64,000 nucleotides of DNA from Pedobacter sp. MC2016-14 (lineage in GTDB: Bacteria; Bacteroidota; Bacteroidia; Sphingobacteriales; Sphingobacteriaceae): contig NZ_JAJMPA010000002.1 in assembly GCF_020991475.1 (NCBI RefSeq), positions 372,001-436,000 on the forward strand. Direction: 5' to 3'. This document shows, piece after piece, positions 1-9,446 of the stretch. A model generated the notes under the pieces. The model saw only the letters and a program-made list of their open reading frames with translations. It did no database searches and was not told the DNA's origin. Position 1 is the first letter of the stretch, and every line of letters starts with the position of its first letter. Position numbers and translations under genes: made by a program.

Positions 1-304
1 CATGCAATATGCCAAATCAGAGGTAGAGCCTGTATCTGAACGTACGCCAAGGTTCAGGAACATTCATTTCAGCAACATTACCGCCCAGGCCAACCAGGCA
101 GGATTTATCAACGGTATTGAAGAAATGCCTATAGAAAATATCACGTTTAATAACATGAATATTGATGCGAAAAGAGGCTTTACCATAAGGGAGGCTAAGA
201 ACATCAGGTTTCAGCAGTTTCAAATTACTTCCGAAATAGGTCCTGCAATTGACGCTAAAAACGTAAAGCAGTTTACCATTGACGGCGTTGTTAAGGATTA
301 CTAA
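1..304 (+). CDS. GH28 polygalacturonase-like protein, C-terminal fragment
   Basis: Only the last 100 or so residues are in the window; the gene enters from the left, and the frame at base 2 stays open to the stop at 302-304. The visible part is made of short beta-helix turns with alternating hydrophobic residues and asparagines (for example FRNIHFSNI, IENITFNNM, AKNIRFQQF). This is typical of the last coils of family 28 pectin hydrolases, which hydrolyse alpha-1,4-galacturonan linkages. The catalytic aspartates would lie upstream and cannot be checked, so family assignment rests on the repeat pattern and on the neighbours. The stop lies 10 bases before the GH95 gene, so both are probably co-transcribed. 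Another right-handed beta-helix family cannot be excluded. Confidence 0.6.
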   Translation, partial: MQYAKSEVEPVSERTPRFRNIHFSNITAQANQAGFINGIEEMPIENITFNNMNIDAKRGFTIREAKNIRFQQFQITSEIGPAIDAKNVKQFTIDGVVKDY

Positions 305-314
305 TTAATACTAA

Positions 315-3125
315 ATGAGGTGTTCACAGTTTATTGTACTTTCCCTGTTTGCCTGTTTATTGCTCAGCAATGTAGTTTACGGTCAGGATCAAAACACACT
401 TTGGTACACTAAACCTGCAGAAAAGTGGACTGATGCCTTGCCAATTGGCAACGGCAGGATAGGCGCGATGGTTTTTGGTACCATAGCAACCGAGCACCTT
501 CAGTTTAATGAACAGACGCTTTGGACTGGCGGACCTCGCGATCCCAATCATAAGGGAGCGTCAAAGTACCTGCCTCAAATCAGACAACTACTTGCCGATG
601 GAAAGCAGTCTGAGGCAGAGAACCTGGCAGCAGAGCATTTTATGGGTATTAAAACAGCCGCTGGAGATAAAGAGCAGTGGTTTAAGGCCATGCGCGCCTT
701 ACAAGGCATGGTCGGCAACCCCGCACTTGAAAAGTATGATGATCGCTCCTGGAAAGAAATAGCTGTACCTAGCTATGAGGGATGGGAACAGGTGGGTTTA
801 ACAGATGTAGATGGTGCAGTTTGGTTTAGAACAACCATTGATGTACCTGGAAATTGGTTAGGTAAAAATCTTGTACTCGACTTAAACCGTGTCAGAGATC
901 AGGATTTTACTTATGTAAATGGGGTATTGATTGGCAATACGGACGGAACAGCTGCCAGAAAATATACCATACCGGCAAAGCTGATTAAAAAAGGCATAAA
1001 TACCATTGCTGTACAAGTGCTTAATTACTTTGATAAGGGTGGAATTGCGGGATACAAGGATACCAAAAGGCATATTGGTGTTTATCCGGAAGGAGAAAAT
1101 ATAAATGAGGGGATCTCGCTGGTTAAATCCTGGAAATATAAAATTCAAGACAATGAACCTCCTGCTGTAGCACAGTTTCAAGCCAGTTACCAGCCCTTTG
1201 GTGATTTGTACCTGGACTTTAAGCTGCCAAAGGCTGTGCCGCTTCATTATAAAAGATCATTGGACTTAAGCACTGCCCTGGCCCGGACTTCATTTGAGCT
1301 TGCTGGTGTAAATTATGTGAGGGAGTATTTCGCCAGTCAGCCAGATCAGGCCATTGTCATTCGGCTCAATGCCGATAAAAAGGGCAGGATCAGTTTCAAT
1401 GCAAGATTAATCAGCCCACATCATTATGCTGTACTTAAAAAGATTGATCCTCATACCGTAGCACTTTCCTTTCAGGTTAGCAACGGGGTTTTAAAAGGTG
1501 AAAGCAGGTTGCGGGTTCTTGTAAAAAGCGGTACAGTTCAAATTAAAGGAACTGAATTGAGCATTAGCAATGCAGATGAGGCCACACTTTACCTTAGCGC
1601 AGGAACCAATTTTGTAAATGATCATAATGTAACAGCGAAGCCTGATGTACAGTGCATTAAAGCACTAGCCGGACTTAAATCTAAATCTTATCAGCAAGTA
1701 AAGGCTGCTCATGTAAAAGAGTACCAGCAGTATTACAATCGTTTTGCGATTGATCTAGGAAAAGGGGAACATGAAAACTTACCTACTGATGAAAGGATAG
1801 CTTTATTTTCAAAATCTAATGACCCTTCATTTGCTGCCTTATTTATGCAATATGGCCGTTACCTGCTCATTTCCAGCTCAAGACCAGGTTCAGTAGAACC
1901 GGCAAATCTTCAGGGCATTTGGAACGATTTGCTAACACCACCCTGGGGTAGTAAATACACCACCAATATAAACCTGCAAATGAATTACTGGCCCTCAGAG
2001 GTACTGAACCTTTCAGCGATGAATGGGCCTTTGTTCCATAAAATAAAAGCATTGGCTGTTAAAGGTGCTGTTACTGCTCAAGAACATTATGCGGCTAAAG
2101 GATGGGTGCTGCACCATAATACGGATATATGGAATGCTACCGCACCCATTAACGCCTCAAACCATGGTATTTGGGTTTCGGGTGCAGGCTGGTTAAGTCA
2201 GCACCTGTGGGAGCATTACTTGTTTACAAAAGATCAAAAGTTTTTGGCTGAAGAGGCTTACCCAGTCATGAAACAGTCGGCAGAATTTTTTCTTGATTTC
2301 CTGACTAAAGATGCCAAAACTGGATGGCTGATTAGCAGCCCTTCAAATTCGCCTGAAAACGGAGGTTTAGTGGCGGGTCCCACAATGGATCACCAGATTA
2401 TCCGTACGCTGTTTAGAAATTGCATTGCCGCGGGTAAGGCCCTGGGCACAGACGCTGCATTTAGTCAAGTACTGGAAGATAAAATTGCGCAGATTGCACC
2501 GAACCAGATTGGAAAATACGGACAGTTGCAGGAATGGTTAGAAGACAAAGACGATACCACCAATAAACACAGGCACGTGTCTCACCTTTGGGGTGTACAC
2601 CCTGGAAATGACATTACCTGGAATACTCCAGAGCTGATGAAAGCAGCCAGGCAATCGCTGATTTATCGGGGAGATGAAGGTACAGGCTGGAGTTTGGCAT
2701 GGAAAATTAATTTCTGGGCCAGGTTTAAAGAAGGCGATCATGCCATGAAAATGATTAACATGTTGATTAGTCCGGCGGCTACCGGGGGAGGTGCTTACGT
2801 CAATCTGTTTGATGCTCATCCTCCCTTTCAAATTGATGGTAATTTTGGTGCGGCGGCGGGTATAGCCGAAATGCTGGTACAAAGTCATACAGGACTGATT
2901 GAATTGTTGCCAGCTTTGCCCTCTGCTTTACCTTATGGAGAAGTTAAAGGCTTATGTGCCCGTGGTGCTTTTGTACTCGATTTTGGCTGGAACAATGGAA
3001 AGTTGCAGCATTTAAAAGTGACTTCTTTAGCGGGGGGCAGTTGTAAACTTAGTTACGGAAATAAAACAGCAGTTCTGGAAACCACAAAAGGTGCAACGTA
3101 TACACTTGACGGAGATTTAAAATAA
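315..3125 (+). CDS. GH95 alpha-L-fucosidase / alpha-L-galactosidase with an inserted beta-sandwich domain
   Basis: 936 residues with a signal peptide (cleavage after about residue 23), so periplasmic or exported. Family GH95 removes alpha-1,2-linked L-fucose or L-galactose by inversion. The (alpha/alpha)6 core is clear: NINLQMNYW with N551 and N553, SPENG with E681 (expected general acid) and QIDGNFG with D841 match the four catalytic positions of the family. Between about residues 118 and 290 lies an extra segment (WFRTTIDVP, VRDQDFTYVNG, GINTIAVQV) resembling the sugar-binding jelly-roll of GH2 and sialate-esterase proteins. It interrupts the N-terminal domain and explains why the protein is about 150 residues longer than ordinary GH95 enzymes. 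Its stop overlaps the next start by one base. Fucose versus galactose specificity cannot be read from sequence. Confidence 0.93.
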   Translation: MRCSQFIVLSLFACLLLSNVVYGQDQNTLWYTKPAEKWTDALPIGNGRIGAMVFGTIATEHLQFNEQTLWTGGPRDPNHKGASKYLPQIRQLLADGKQSEAENLAAEHFMGIKTAAGDKEQWFKAMRALQGMVGNPALEKYDDRSWKEIAVPSYEGWEQVGLTDVDGAVWFRTTIDVPGNWLGKNLVLDLNRVRDQDFTYVNGVLIGNTDGTAARKYTIPAKLIKKGINTIAVQVLNYFDKGGIAGYKDTKRHIGVYPEGENINEGISLVKSWKYKIQDNEPPAVAQFQASYQPFGDLYLDFKLPKAVPLHYKRSLDLSTALARTSFELAGVNYVREYFASQPDQAIVIRLNADKKGRISFNARLISPHHYAVLKKIDPHTVALSFQVSNGVLKGESRLRVLVKSGTVQIKGTELSISNADEATLYLSAGTNFVNDHNVTAKPDVQCIKALAGLKSKSYQQVKAAHVKEYQQYYNRFAIDLGKGEHENLPTDERIALFSKSNDPSFAALFMQYGRYLLISSSRPGSVEPANLQGIWNDLLTPPWGSKYTTNINLQMNYWPSEVLNLSAMNGPLFHKIKALAVKGAVTAQEHYAAKGWVLHHNTDIWNATAPINASNHGIWVSGAGWLSQHLWEHYLFTKDQKFLAEEAYPVMKQSAEFFLDFLTKDAKTGWLISSPSNSPENGGLVAGPTMDHQIIRTLFRNCIAAGKALGTDAAFSQVLEDKIAQIAPNQIGKYGQLQEWLEDKDDTTNKHRHVSHLWGVHPGNDITWNTPELMKAARQSLIYRGDEGTGWSLAWKINFWARFKEGDHAMKMINMLISPAATGGGAYVNLFDAHPPFQIDGNFGAAAGIAEMLVQSHTGLIELLPALPSALPYGEVKGLCARGAFVLDFGWNNGKLQHLKVTSLAGGSCKLSYGNKTAVLETTKGATYTLDGDLK

Positions 3126-6100
3126 TGAATAGGGTATTGAAAGTTTTAATGCTTGGTTTTTTCCTGCTTTTTGCTGGTCAGGACTTTGCTCAGGAGAGAG
3201 TAAGAAAAGATATTTTACTAAAATACGATTGGCACAGTGTGGCTGACGATCAAAAAGATGCTTTTACTGGATTTGAAAATCCCTCGTTTGAGGAAAAAAA
3301 CTGGAAACGTGTTGATGTTCCGCACAATTGGGACCAGTACGAAGGCTACCGCAGAATGTTGCATGGCAACAGACATGGCTATGCCTGGTACAGGCATACT
3401 TTTACTACCGTAGAAAAAAAGCCCGGTAAACGTTTCTTTCTTTATTTTGAAGGGGTGGGCTCTTACGCTACCGTCTGGTTAAATGGAAAGAAAGCAGGTT
3501 ATCATGCGGGCGGACGAACCACTTTTACAATAGATGTAACCGATATCATTAAATTGAACGGGCAGTCCAATGTACTGGCTGTTCGTGCTGATCACCCGGC
3601 AAATATCCAGGATCTTCCATGGGTTGATGGAGGTTGTTCTACTGAACGCGGTTTCTCTGAAGGTTCGCAGCCAATGGGGATTTTTAGGCCGGTCCATTTA
3701 ATTGTGACCAATCCGGTTCGGATTGAGCCTTTTGGCGTGCATATATGGAACGATGAAAAGGTTTCCGAAAAGTCGGCAGTGCTTAACATGACAACCGAGT
3801 TCAAAAATTATTCCGGGGTCACAAAAGACATTACTGTAGTCAACCAGTTGTTTGACAGAGCTGGAAAAAAAGTTGAAGAGTTAAAGACGGCTAAGAAGGT
3901 CCTTGCGGGTGAAGCAGTAGTGGTTGCACAGCAGACCTCCCTGCTTAAAAATCCAACTTTATGGTCTTTGGAAAATCCCTATCTATATACTTTAAAAACG
4001 CTCATTACCGAGAGTGGTAAAGTGGTCGATGTATTACGTACCCCTTATGGAATTCGCTGGGTCAGCTGGCCTATTGGCAGCACCGTTAACAATAAACAGT
4101 TTCTGTTAAATGGTAAGCCGGTATTCATTAATGGCATTGCAGAATACGAACACCTGATCGGTCAAAGTCATGCCTTCAATTATGAGCAGATAGAATCAAG
4201 GGTAATGCAGATTAAAGCCGCCGGTTTTAACGCTTTTAGGGATGCACACCAGCCACATAACCTGTTGTATCAAGACTATTGGGATAAACTAGGGATTTTA
4301 TCCTGGACTCAAATGGCCGCCCACATTTGGTATGATACGCCAGAATTCAGAGCCAACTTTAAAAGACTGCTTACGGATTGGGTAAAAGAAAGAAGAAACA
4401 GTCCTTCTGTGGTTTTATGGGGACTGGAAAACGAGAGTACGCTGCCAGAAGATTTTGCCAGAGAATGCACAGCACTGATTCGTAAACTTGATCCTACAGC
4501 CTCATCGCAGCGAAAAGTAACTACCTGTAATGGTGGAAAAGGGACAGACTGGGATGTGCCTCAAAACTGGACAGGAACATATGGTGGTAACCCGCTGGAT
4601 TATGCAAAAGATGTAGAACGCCAGGTGCTGATTGGTGAATATGGCGCATGGAGAACGCTTGACTTGCATACCGAAGGGCCTTTTGTACAGAACAGTGCCT
4701 ACAGTGAAAATAACATGACGCAGCTCATGGAGACTAAAGTTAGGCTTGCTGAGTCGGCGAAAGACAAAACTGCGGGACATTTTTTCTGGTTGTTCAGCTC
4801 ACATGACAATCCGGGTAGGGTACAGGGCGGAGAAGGGATGCGGGAACTTGACCGTATTGGCCCCGTAAATTATAAAGGTCTTTTTACACCATGGGAAGAG
4901 CCATTGGATGTATTCTATATGTTTAGGGCTAACTACGCACCTAAAACTACGGAGCCCATGGTTTACCTGGTTTCTCATACCTGGGCAAACAGATGGATGA
5001 AAGCGGGCAAAAAGGACAGCATTACCGTATATTCAAACTGCGATGAAGTAGAGCTTTTTAATGATGTTAACGGAAGCTCACTGGGTAAAAGAACCCGCAA
5101 TGGTATTGGGACCCATTTTCAGTGGGATGCTGCAGATATACGTTATAACGTACTATATGCCGTTGGTTATATAGCCGGAAAGGCAGTAGCGAAGGATTAT
5201 ATTGTATTGAACAATTTGCCACAGGCACCTGGTTTCAGCAAATTTTATGCAGGTGCTAAAAATGTAACTGCTGGAGAAAAAGGTTACAACTATATTTATC
5301 GCCTCAATTGTGGTGGCCCGGAATATAAAGACCACAATGGTCAGGTTTGGTCGGCCGACAGGCAATTACAAGGCGATAATGCTTTTGGTTCTTCTTCATG
5401 GACGGCAGATTTCCCCGGCATTCCTGCTTTTTTTGCGAGTCAGCGTAGAACATTTGATCCTATTGCCGGCACAGAAGACTGGAAGCTTTTTCAAACTTTC
5501 CGCTACGGACGTGACAAACTAAACTTTAATTTTCCTGTACCGGACGGTGAATATCTAGTAGAATTGTATTTTGCTGAACCCTGGTTGGGTACAGGCGGGG
5601 GACTGGACTGTAAAGCTATGCGGCTGTTTGATGTTGCTATCAACGGAGAAACCAAATTGAGAAATGTTGATATCTGGAAAGAAGCGGGGCACGATGCGGC
5701 GCTGAAAAAAACAGTTCGTGTAAAGGTTAAAGGGGGGCGTTTGTTAGTTTCTTTTCCTACGGTAAGGTCAGGACAGGCTTTGATTTCGGCCATTGCCATT
5801 GCCAGTACAGATCTAACCTTAAAGCCAGCACCAGAAAGTCCTTGCTTAATTGAAGAATTAACCGGTACGGGATTAACTGCAAAAACCTGGATGGATATGG
5901 GCGATCAGCAGTATTCAGATCAGGATGTACAGTTCCATTCGTTGCCTTCTAATTTATATGGTGCCGAATGGATCCAGACTGCTGGTACATCGGCTGATGT
6001 AAAGTTTAAACTACATGCTGATGCTGATGTTTGTGTAGCCTTGTCTGTTGCCATACCGCAAAAAACTGCTTGGTTAAACGATTATGAAGACACAAATACC

Positions 6101-6646
6101 TTTATTGAAAATAATAAAGGGAATAAATTCCGGGTGTACCGAAAGCGCTACCTGAAAGGACAGCAGGTTATACTGGCAGAAAATGGCGCATCGGCAGAGA
6201 TGTATACGATAGCTGTATTGCCTGTTAGTAACCTGCAACCTGCATTCGATTTAAAAACTGTAAGCAGTTATAAGGCCACAAAGGCCAGCTTATCTGGCGC
6301 TGCCGTAAAAGAAGTACTCATAGAGAAGGAGCGCGTAACCTTCAAAAAACCAGCTGGAGCTGCCATAGAATGGACCATATCTGTAGGGGTTGCCGATACT
6401 TATTCTTTGACCATCAAATACCATAACCCGTTTGAGCATACTTTAAAAGGCAAGCTGGAGTTTTTAACGGCAGATGGGATTGTGATGAGAACTGTAGAGG
6501 ATATTGAGTTTAGCAGTACCAAAAAAGGGAAGTGGAATTATTTCAATAGCAGTACCGGGAGTATGGTAAATGCGGGAACATATAAAGTACGGTTAACAGC
6601 AGTTTCTGCAGAAGGATTGAGCCTTGATGCGCTGGATGTGCAATAG
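3125..6646 (+). CDS. GH2 beta-galactosidase-type glycosidase with DUF4982, malectin and C-terminal CBM-like domains
   Basis: 1173 residues with a signal peptide (about 1-23). Domain order: GH2 jelly-roll (about 30-200), Ig-like domain (205-315), TIM barrel (316-620), DUF4982-like domain (630-700), malectin-like carbohydrate-binding domain (about 715-895), a middle beta-rich domain, and a C-terminal CBM6/35-like beta-sandwich (about 1045-1173). The retaining pair is visible: acid/base E437 in WGLENES and nucleophile E505 in IGEYGAW. GH2 members cleave beta-galactosides, beta-glucuronides, beta-mannosides or alpha-L-arabinopyranosides; galactosidase is only the most common outcome for this architecture. 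Translationally coupled to GH95 (one-base overlap), so both probably trim the same side chain. The two extra binding modules suggest a polymeric rather than a disaccharide substrate. Confidence 0.9.
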   Translation: MNRVLKVLMLGFFLLFAGQDFAQERVRKDILLKYDWHSVADDQKDAFTGFENPSFEEKNWKRVDVPHNWDQYEGYRRMLHGNRHGYAWYRHTFTTVEKKPGKRFFLYFEGVGSYATVWLNGKKAGYHAGGRTTFTIDVTDIIKLNGQSNVLAVRADHPANIQDLPWVDGGCSTERGFSEGSQPMGIFRPVHLIVTNPVRIEPFGVHIWNDEKVSEKSAVLNMTTEFKNYSGVTKDITVVNQLFDRAGKKVEELKTAKKVLAGEAVVVAQQTSLLKNPTLWSLENPYLYTLKTLITESGKVVDVLRTPYGIRWVSWPIGSTVNNKQFLLNGKPVFINGIAEYEHLIGQSHAFNYEQIESRVMQIKAAGFNAFRDAHQPHNLLYQDYWDKLGILSWTQMAAHIWYDTPEFRANFKRLLTDWVKERRNSPSVVLWGLENESTLPEDFARECTALIRKLDPTASSQRKVTTCNGGKGTDWDVPQNWTGTYGGNPLDYAKDVERQVLIGEYGAWRTLDLHTEGPFVQNSAYSENNMTQLMETKVRLAESAKDKTAGHFFWLFSSHDNPGRVQGGEGMRELDRIGPVNYKGLFTPWEEPLDVFYMFRANYAPKTTEPMVYLVSHTWANRWMKAGKKDSITVYSNCDEVELFNDVNGSSLGKRTRNGIGTHFQWDAADIRYNVLYAVGYIAGKAVAKDYIVLNNLPQAPGFSKFYAGAKNVTAGEKGYNYIYRLNCGGPEYKDHNGQVWSADRQLQGDNAFGSSSWTADFPGIPAFFASQRRTFDPIAGTEDWKLFQTFRYGRDKLNFNFPVPDGEYLVELYFAEPWLGTGGGLDCKAMRLFDVAINGETKLRNVDIWKEAGHDAALKKTVRVKVKGGRLLVSFPTVRSGQALISAIAIASTDLTLKPAPESPCLIEELTGTGLTAKTWMDMGDQQYSDQDVQFHSLPSNLYGAEWIQTAGTSADVKFKLHADADVCVALSVAIPQKTAWLNDYEDTNTFIENNKGNKFRVYRKRYLKGQQVILAENGASAEMYTIAVLPVSNLQPAFDLKTVSSYKATKASLSGAAVKEVLIEKERVTFKKPAGAAIEWTISVGVADTYSLTIKYHNPFEHTLKGKLEFLTADGIVMRTVEDIEFSSTKKGKWNYFNSSTGSMVNAGTYKVRLTAVSAEGLSLDALDVQ

Positions 6647-6660
6647 AAGATTTGTAATAC

Positions 6661-6725
6661 GGTAATATCCTACAATAGATAGCCAAAATATTATATTAAT
6701 ATAGGTGTCTACGCCATGATATTTG
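6661..6725 (+). promoter_or_regulatory. PUL motif site 1 and -7 box
   Basis: GGTAATATCCTACAATAGA at 6661-6679 matches the shared 19-bp motif. After exactly 38 bases comes GATATTTG (6718-6725), one mismatch from the Bacteroidota -7 box TAnnTTTG. No good -33 TTTG is seen, as expected for an activator-dependent promoter. The inferred transcript would start about 30 bases before the symporter gene. This suggests the symporter and aldolase are separable from the upstream GH95/GH2 unit. Confidence 0.7.
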
Positions 6726-6758
6726 TTTTAACCAATTTATAATCCATCCGATAACCAA

Positions 6759-8327
6759 ATGAAGGGTCTTCCCATTTTTGATTTAGCTATTATAGTCGTT
6801 TACCTTATTGGGATGATTTTGGTTGGGATTTATTTTTCCCGCAAAAACAAGAACTCGGAACAGTTTACTAAAGCATCAGGCCGGATTCCGGGTTGGGCAA
6901 TCGGGATGTCTATTTACGCCACTTTCCTAAGCAGCAATACCTTTCTGGGCGTTCCTGGTAAAGCTTTTGGCGGAAACTGGAATGCTTTTGTGTTTAGCAT
7001 CTCTATGCCACTTGCCGCCTGGGTAGCCTCAAAATACTTTGTTCCTTTTTACAGGGGTACAGGTGAAATTTCTGCCTATACTCATTTAGAAAACAGGTTT
7101 GGTTCATGGGCCAGAACTTATGCCGTAGTCTGTTTTTTACTGACCCAACTGGCCAGAATGGGCTCTATTTTTTTCGGTATTGCGCTAAGCTTACAGGCAC
7201 TTACAGGCTATTCTATGTCTATGATTATGATTATAATGGGGATATGTATCATTATATACACGGTGTCGGGCGGAATAGAAGCGGTAATCTGGACAGAAGT
7301 AGTGCAGGCAGTAGTAAAAACTTTTGGTGCCGTGCTGATATTGTATCTTATTATCACAAATATGCCCGGAGGCGTACCTAAAATTATGGAGATTGGAAAA
7401 GCCGACCACAAGTTTAGTTTAGGTTCTTTCTCTCCTGATTTTGTAGGTTCTTCTTTCTGGGTGGTATTGTTATATGGTTTTTTCATCAACCTTAACAATT
7501 TTGGGATGGACCAGAATTATATCCAGCGTTACCATACGGCCTCTTCTTCTAAAGCGGCATCCAAATCCATTTGGTTGTGTGTATGGTTATACGTCCCGGC
7601 TTCATTGATGTTTTTTATTATAGGATCATGCCTGTATGCGTATTACGATGTGCATCCTGAACTGGTTGCTGTGATTAAACACCAGGTAGCCCTGGAGCGC
7701 TTACCTTTAAATGCCTCGGCAGCACAAGTGCTGAGTATGGAAAACTCGCTGTTGCCTACCGATTACGGCGATAAGATTATGCCTCATTTTATGGTGACCA
7801 AAATACCGGTAGGATTGGTTGGCTTAATTGTTTCGGCCATACTTTCGGCAGCAATGAGCACCATTAGTTCTGGAATGAATTCTTCCGCAACTGTTTTTAC
7901 GGTTGACATTTATAAGAGATACTTTAAACCTGAGATCACTGATAAAGAAAACTTGTTTTTGCTGCACCTCTCTACCGTAGGTTTTGGCTTATTGGGAATG
8001 GGAGCGGGGATTGCCATGATTGGGGTAAAGAGTATACTAGATGTATGGTGGGAATTGTCAGGGATTTTTGCAGCAGGAATGCTGGGGCTCTTTTTACTCG
8101 GCATTGTAAGCCGGCAAACAAAAAATCACGAAGCCTTGCTGGCCACAATGGTTGGGATTGTGGTGATTTTATGGATGACTTTTTCTCCCCACATTTCAGA
8201 TACTTATGCATTTTTACGTAGTCCGCTGCATAAAAATATGATCATAGTAGTAGGTACACTCAGTATATTTTTGGTGGGAATCCTTTTAACAAAACTCAAA
8301 AACAAAAATTTAAAATCGGCAGATTGA
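6759..8327 (+). CDS. Sodium:solute symporter (SSS/SGLT family)
   Basis: 522 residues, almost entirely hydrophobic, with about 13-14 predicted transmembrane helices and the SSS-family layout: an N-terminal helix ending in a basic loop (FSRKNKNSEQF), a conserved region after it (YATFLSSNTFLGVPG), and a core helix rich in small residues (AILSAAMSTISSGMNS) that contributes to the sodium site. SSS proteins couple sodium entry to uptake of sugars or sugar acids across the inner membrane. Placed between the GH95/GH2 genes and an aldolase of the DapA superfamily, it most likely imports a monosaccharide or uronic-type acid released in the periplasm; the exact substrate cannot be inferred. It starts 33 bases after a -7-like box and is followed after 62 bases by the aldolase gene. 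Confidence 0.9.
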   Translation: MKGLPIFDLAIIVVYLIGMILVGIYFSRKNKNSEQFTKASGRIPGWAIGMSIYATFLSSNTFLGVPGKAFGGNWNAFVFSISMPLAAWVASKYFVPFYRGTGEISAYTHLENRFGSWARTYAVVCFLLTQLARMGSIFFGIALSLQALTGYSMSMIMIIMGICIIIYTVSGGIEAVIWTEVVQAVVKTFGAVLILYLIITNMPGGVPKIMEIGKADHKFSLGSFSPDFVGSSFWVVLLYGFFINLNNFGMDQNYIQRYHTASSSKAASKSIWLCVWLYVPASLMFFIIGSCLYAYYDVHPELVAVIKHQVALERLPLNASAAQVLSMENSLLPTDYGDKIMPHFMVTKIPVGLVGLIVSAILSAAMSTISSGMNSSATVFTVDIYKRYFKPEITDKENLFLLHLSTVGFGLLGMGAGIAMIGVKSILDVWWELSGIFAAGMLGLFLLGIVSRQTKNHEALLATMVGIVVILWMTFSPHISDTYAFLRSPLHKNMIIVVGTLSIFLVGILLTKLKNKNLKSAD

Positions 8328-8389
8328 AGCACTGTTGAGGCTTAAGCCAGAAAATTCAAAATATTTAAGAAACTTATAGAAAATTAGAA

Positions 8390-9322
8390 ATGGAAAACTC
8401 ATCTAAAGGGTTCATCCCGGTAATGCTCACGCCTTTTTCTGCGAACGGAAATATCGACTATGATGCACTAACTCAGCTTACTGAGGTTTATTTACAGGCT
8501 GGCGCCTCCGGATTATTTGCCAATTGCTTGTCAAGCGAAATGTTTGAATTGAGCGATGAAGAAAGGCTGCAGGCCATTAGGCATGTCATCAAAATAACCA
8601 ATGGTACGGTACCCGTGGTTGCTACAGGAACTTTTGGCGGCGCAATAGGAAAACAAGCCGATTTTGTAAAAAGGGTAAATGACCTTGGTACCGAGGCGGT
8701 AATTGTAATTACCAGCTTGCTGGCTGCAGAAAATGAAAGTGACGAGGTTTTTGATGGACGCGTATTCGATTTGCTGGATCAGACAGAAAAAATTCCGCTG
8801 GGCTTTTATGAATGTCCCGTGCCCTATAAGCGTGTTTTAAATGCCGCGCAGTTAAAGTCATTTGTAGATACAGAGCGGGTAATTTACCACAAAGATACCT
8901 GCCTGGACCTTGATGATATTAAAGCGAAGCTAAGTGTTACCCAGGGACATAAATTTGGCCTGTATGATGCCTATATGGGACATGCTGTGGCTTCTTTAAA
9001 GGCTGGGTCGGCAGGATTATCTTGCATTCAGGGCAATTATTTTCCGGAGCTCATCACCTGGCTGTGCCAGAACTATAATGACGAGGCACTGGCGGATGAA
9101 GTGCAAAGGGTACAACAGTTCCTGATTGACAACATGGATGTGATGCACAATGTGTATCCGGTAGTTTCCAAATACTTTTTGCAGCGAAGGGGATTGAACA
9201 TCTCCACTTTTACGCGCAGGGATGTGGGTACATTTACCACTTCTATTGTTAAGGAAATAGAGACGCTTTTTGCAGATTATACCTTGCTTAAAGACGATTT
9301 AAATATCCGTTTATTCTTGTAA
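8390..9322 (+). CDS. DapA/NanA-superfamily aldolase (dihydrodipicolinate synthase-like)
   Basis: 310 residues, no signal peptide, so cytoplasmic. A class I aldolase TIM barrel: K168 in IYHKDT is the expected Schiff-base lysine and Y140 in GFYECP the partner tyrosine. Superfamily members make or cleave pyruvate adducts: N-acetylneuraminate lyase, 2-keto-3-deoxy-gluconate/galactonate/fuconate aldolases, dihydrodipicolinate synthase. The usual GTTGE-type loop is replaced by CLSSE, which argues against lysine-pathway DapA. Next to a symporter and L-fucose/galactose-releasing enzymes, cleavage of a 2-keto-3-deoxy sugar acid is the most reasonable guess, but this is inference. It converges on the AraC gene. 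Confidence 0.85.
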   Translation: MENSSKGFIPVMLTPFSANGNIDYDALTQLTEVYLQAGASGLFANCLSSEMFELSDEERLQAIRHVIKITNGTVPVVATGTFGGAIGKQADFVKRVNDLGTEAVIVITSLLAAENESDEVFDGRVFDLLDQTEKIPLGFYECPVPYKRVLNAAQLKSFVDTERVIYHKDTCLDLDDIKAKLSVTQGHKFGLYDAYMGHAVASLKAGSAGLSCIQGNYFPELITWLCQNYNDEALADEVQRVQQFLIDNMDVMHNVYPVVSKYFLQRRGLNISTFTRRDVGTFTTSIVKEIETLFADYTLLKDDLNIRLFL

Positions 9323-9330
9323 TGCATTGC

Positions 9331-9437
9331 CTGTCATTTTGAAATGAGGGGGCTCGTCATCTCGAAATGAGGCACGATTGAGAGATCTATTATGCGATAG
9401 ATAGATCTCTCCTCGCTATGCCCGTTCAAGATGGCGG
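9331..9437. repeat. Intergenic hairpin repeat between convergent genes
   Basis: The 124-base gap between the convergent aldolase and AraC genes holds a structured element. Two related segments, GTCATTTTGAAATGAGG (9331) and GTCATCTCGAAATGAGG (9356), are 25 bases apart. A perfect 11-bp inverted repeat follows: GAGAGATCTAT (9380-9390) and ATAGATCTCTC (9401-9411). Outer arms GTCATCTCGAA and TTCAAGATGGC extend the hairpin imperfectly to about 9435. It may act as a bidirectional terminator; its layout also resembles dispersed intergenic repeats, which a genome search would settle. Confidence 0.65.
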
Positions 9438-9446
9438 CAAGAAAAA

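Noticed and set aside
8390..9322. Aldolase as lysine-pathway DapA
   Set aside because: The GTTGE-type loop is replaced by CLSSE and the gene sits behind a sugar symporter, so a catabolic aldolase is more likely.
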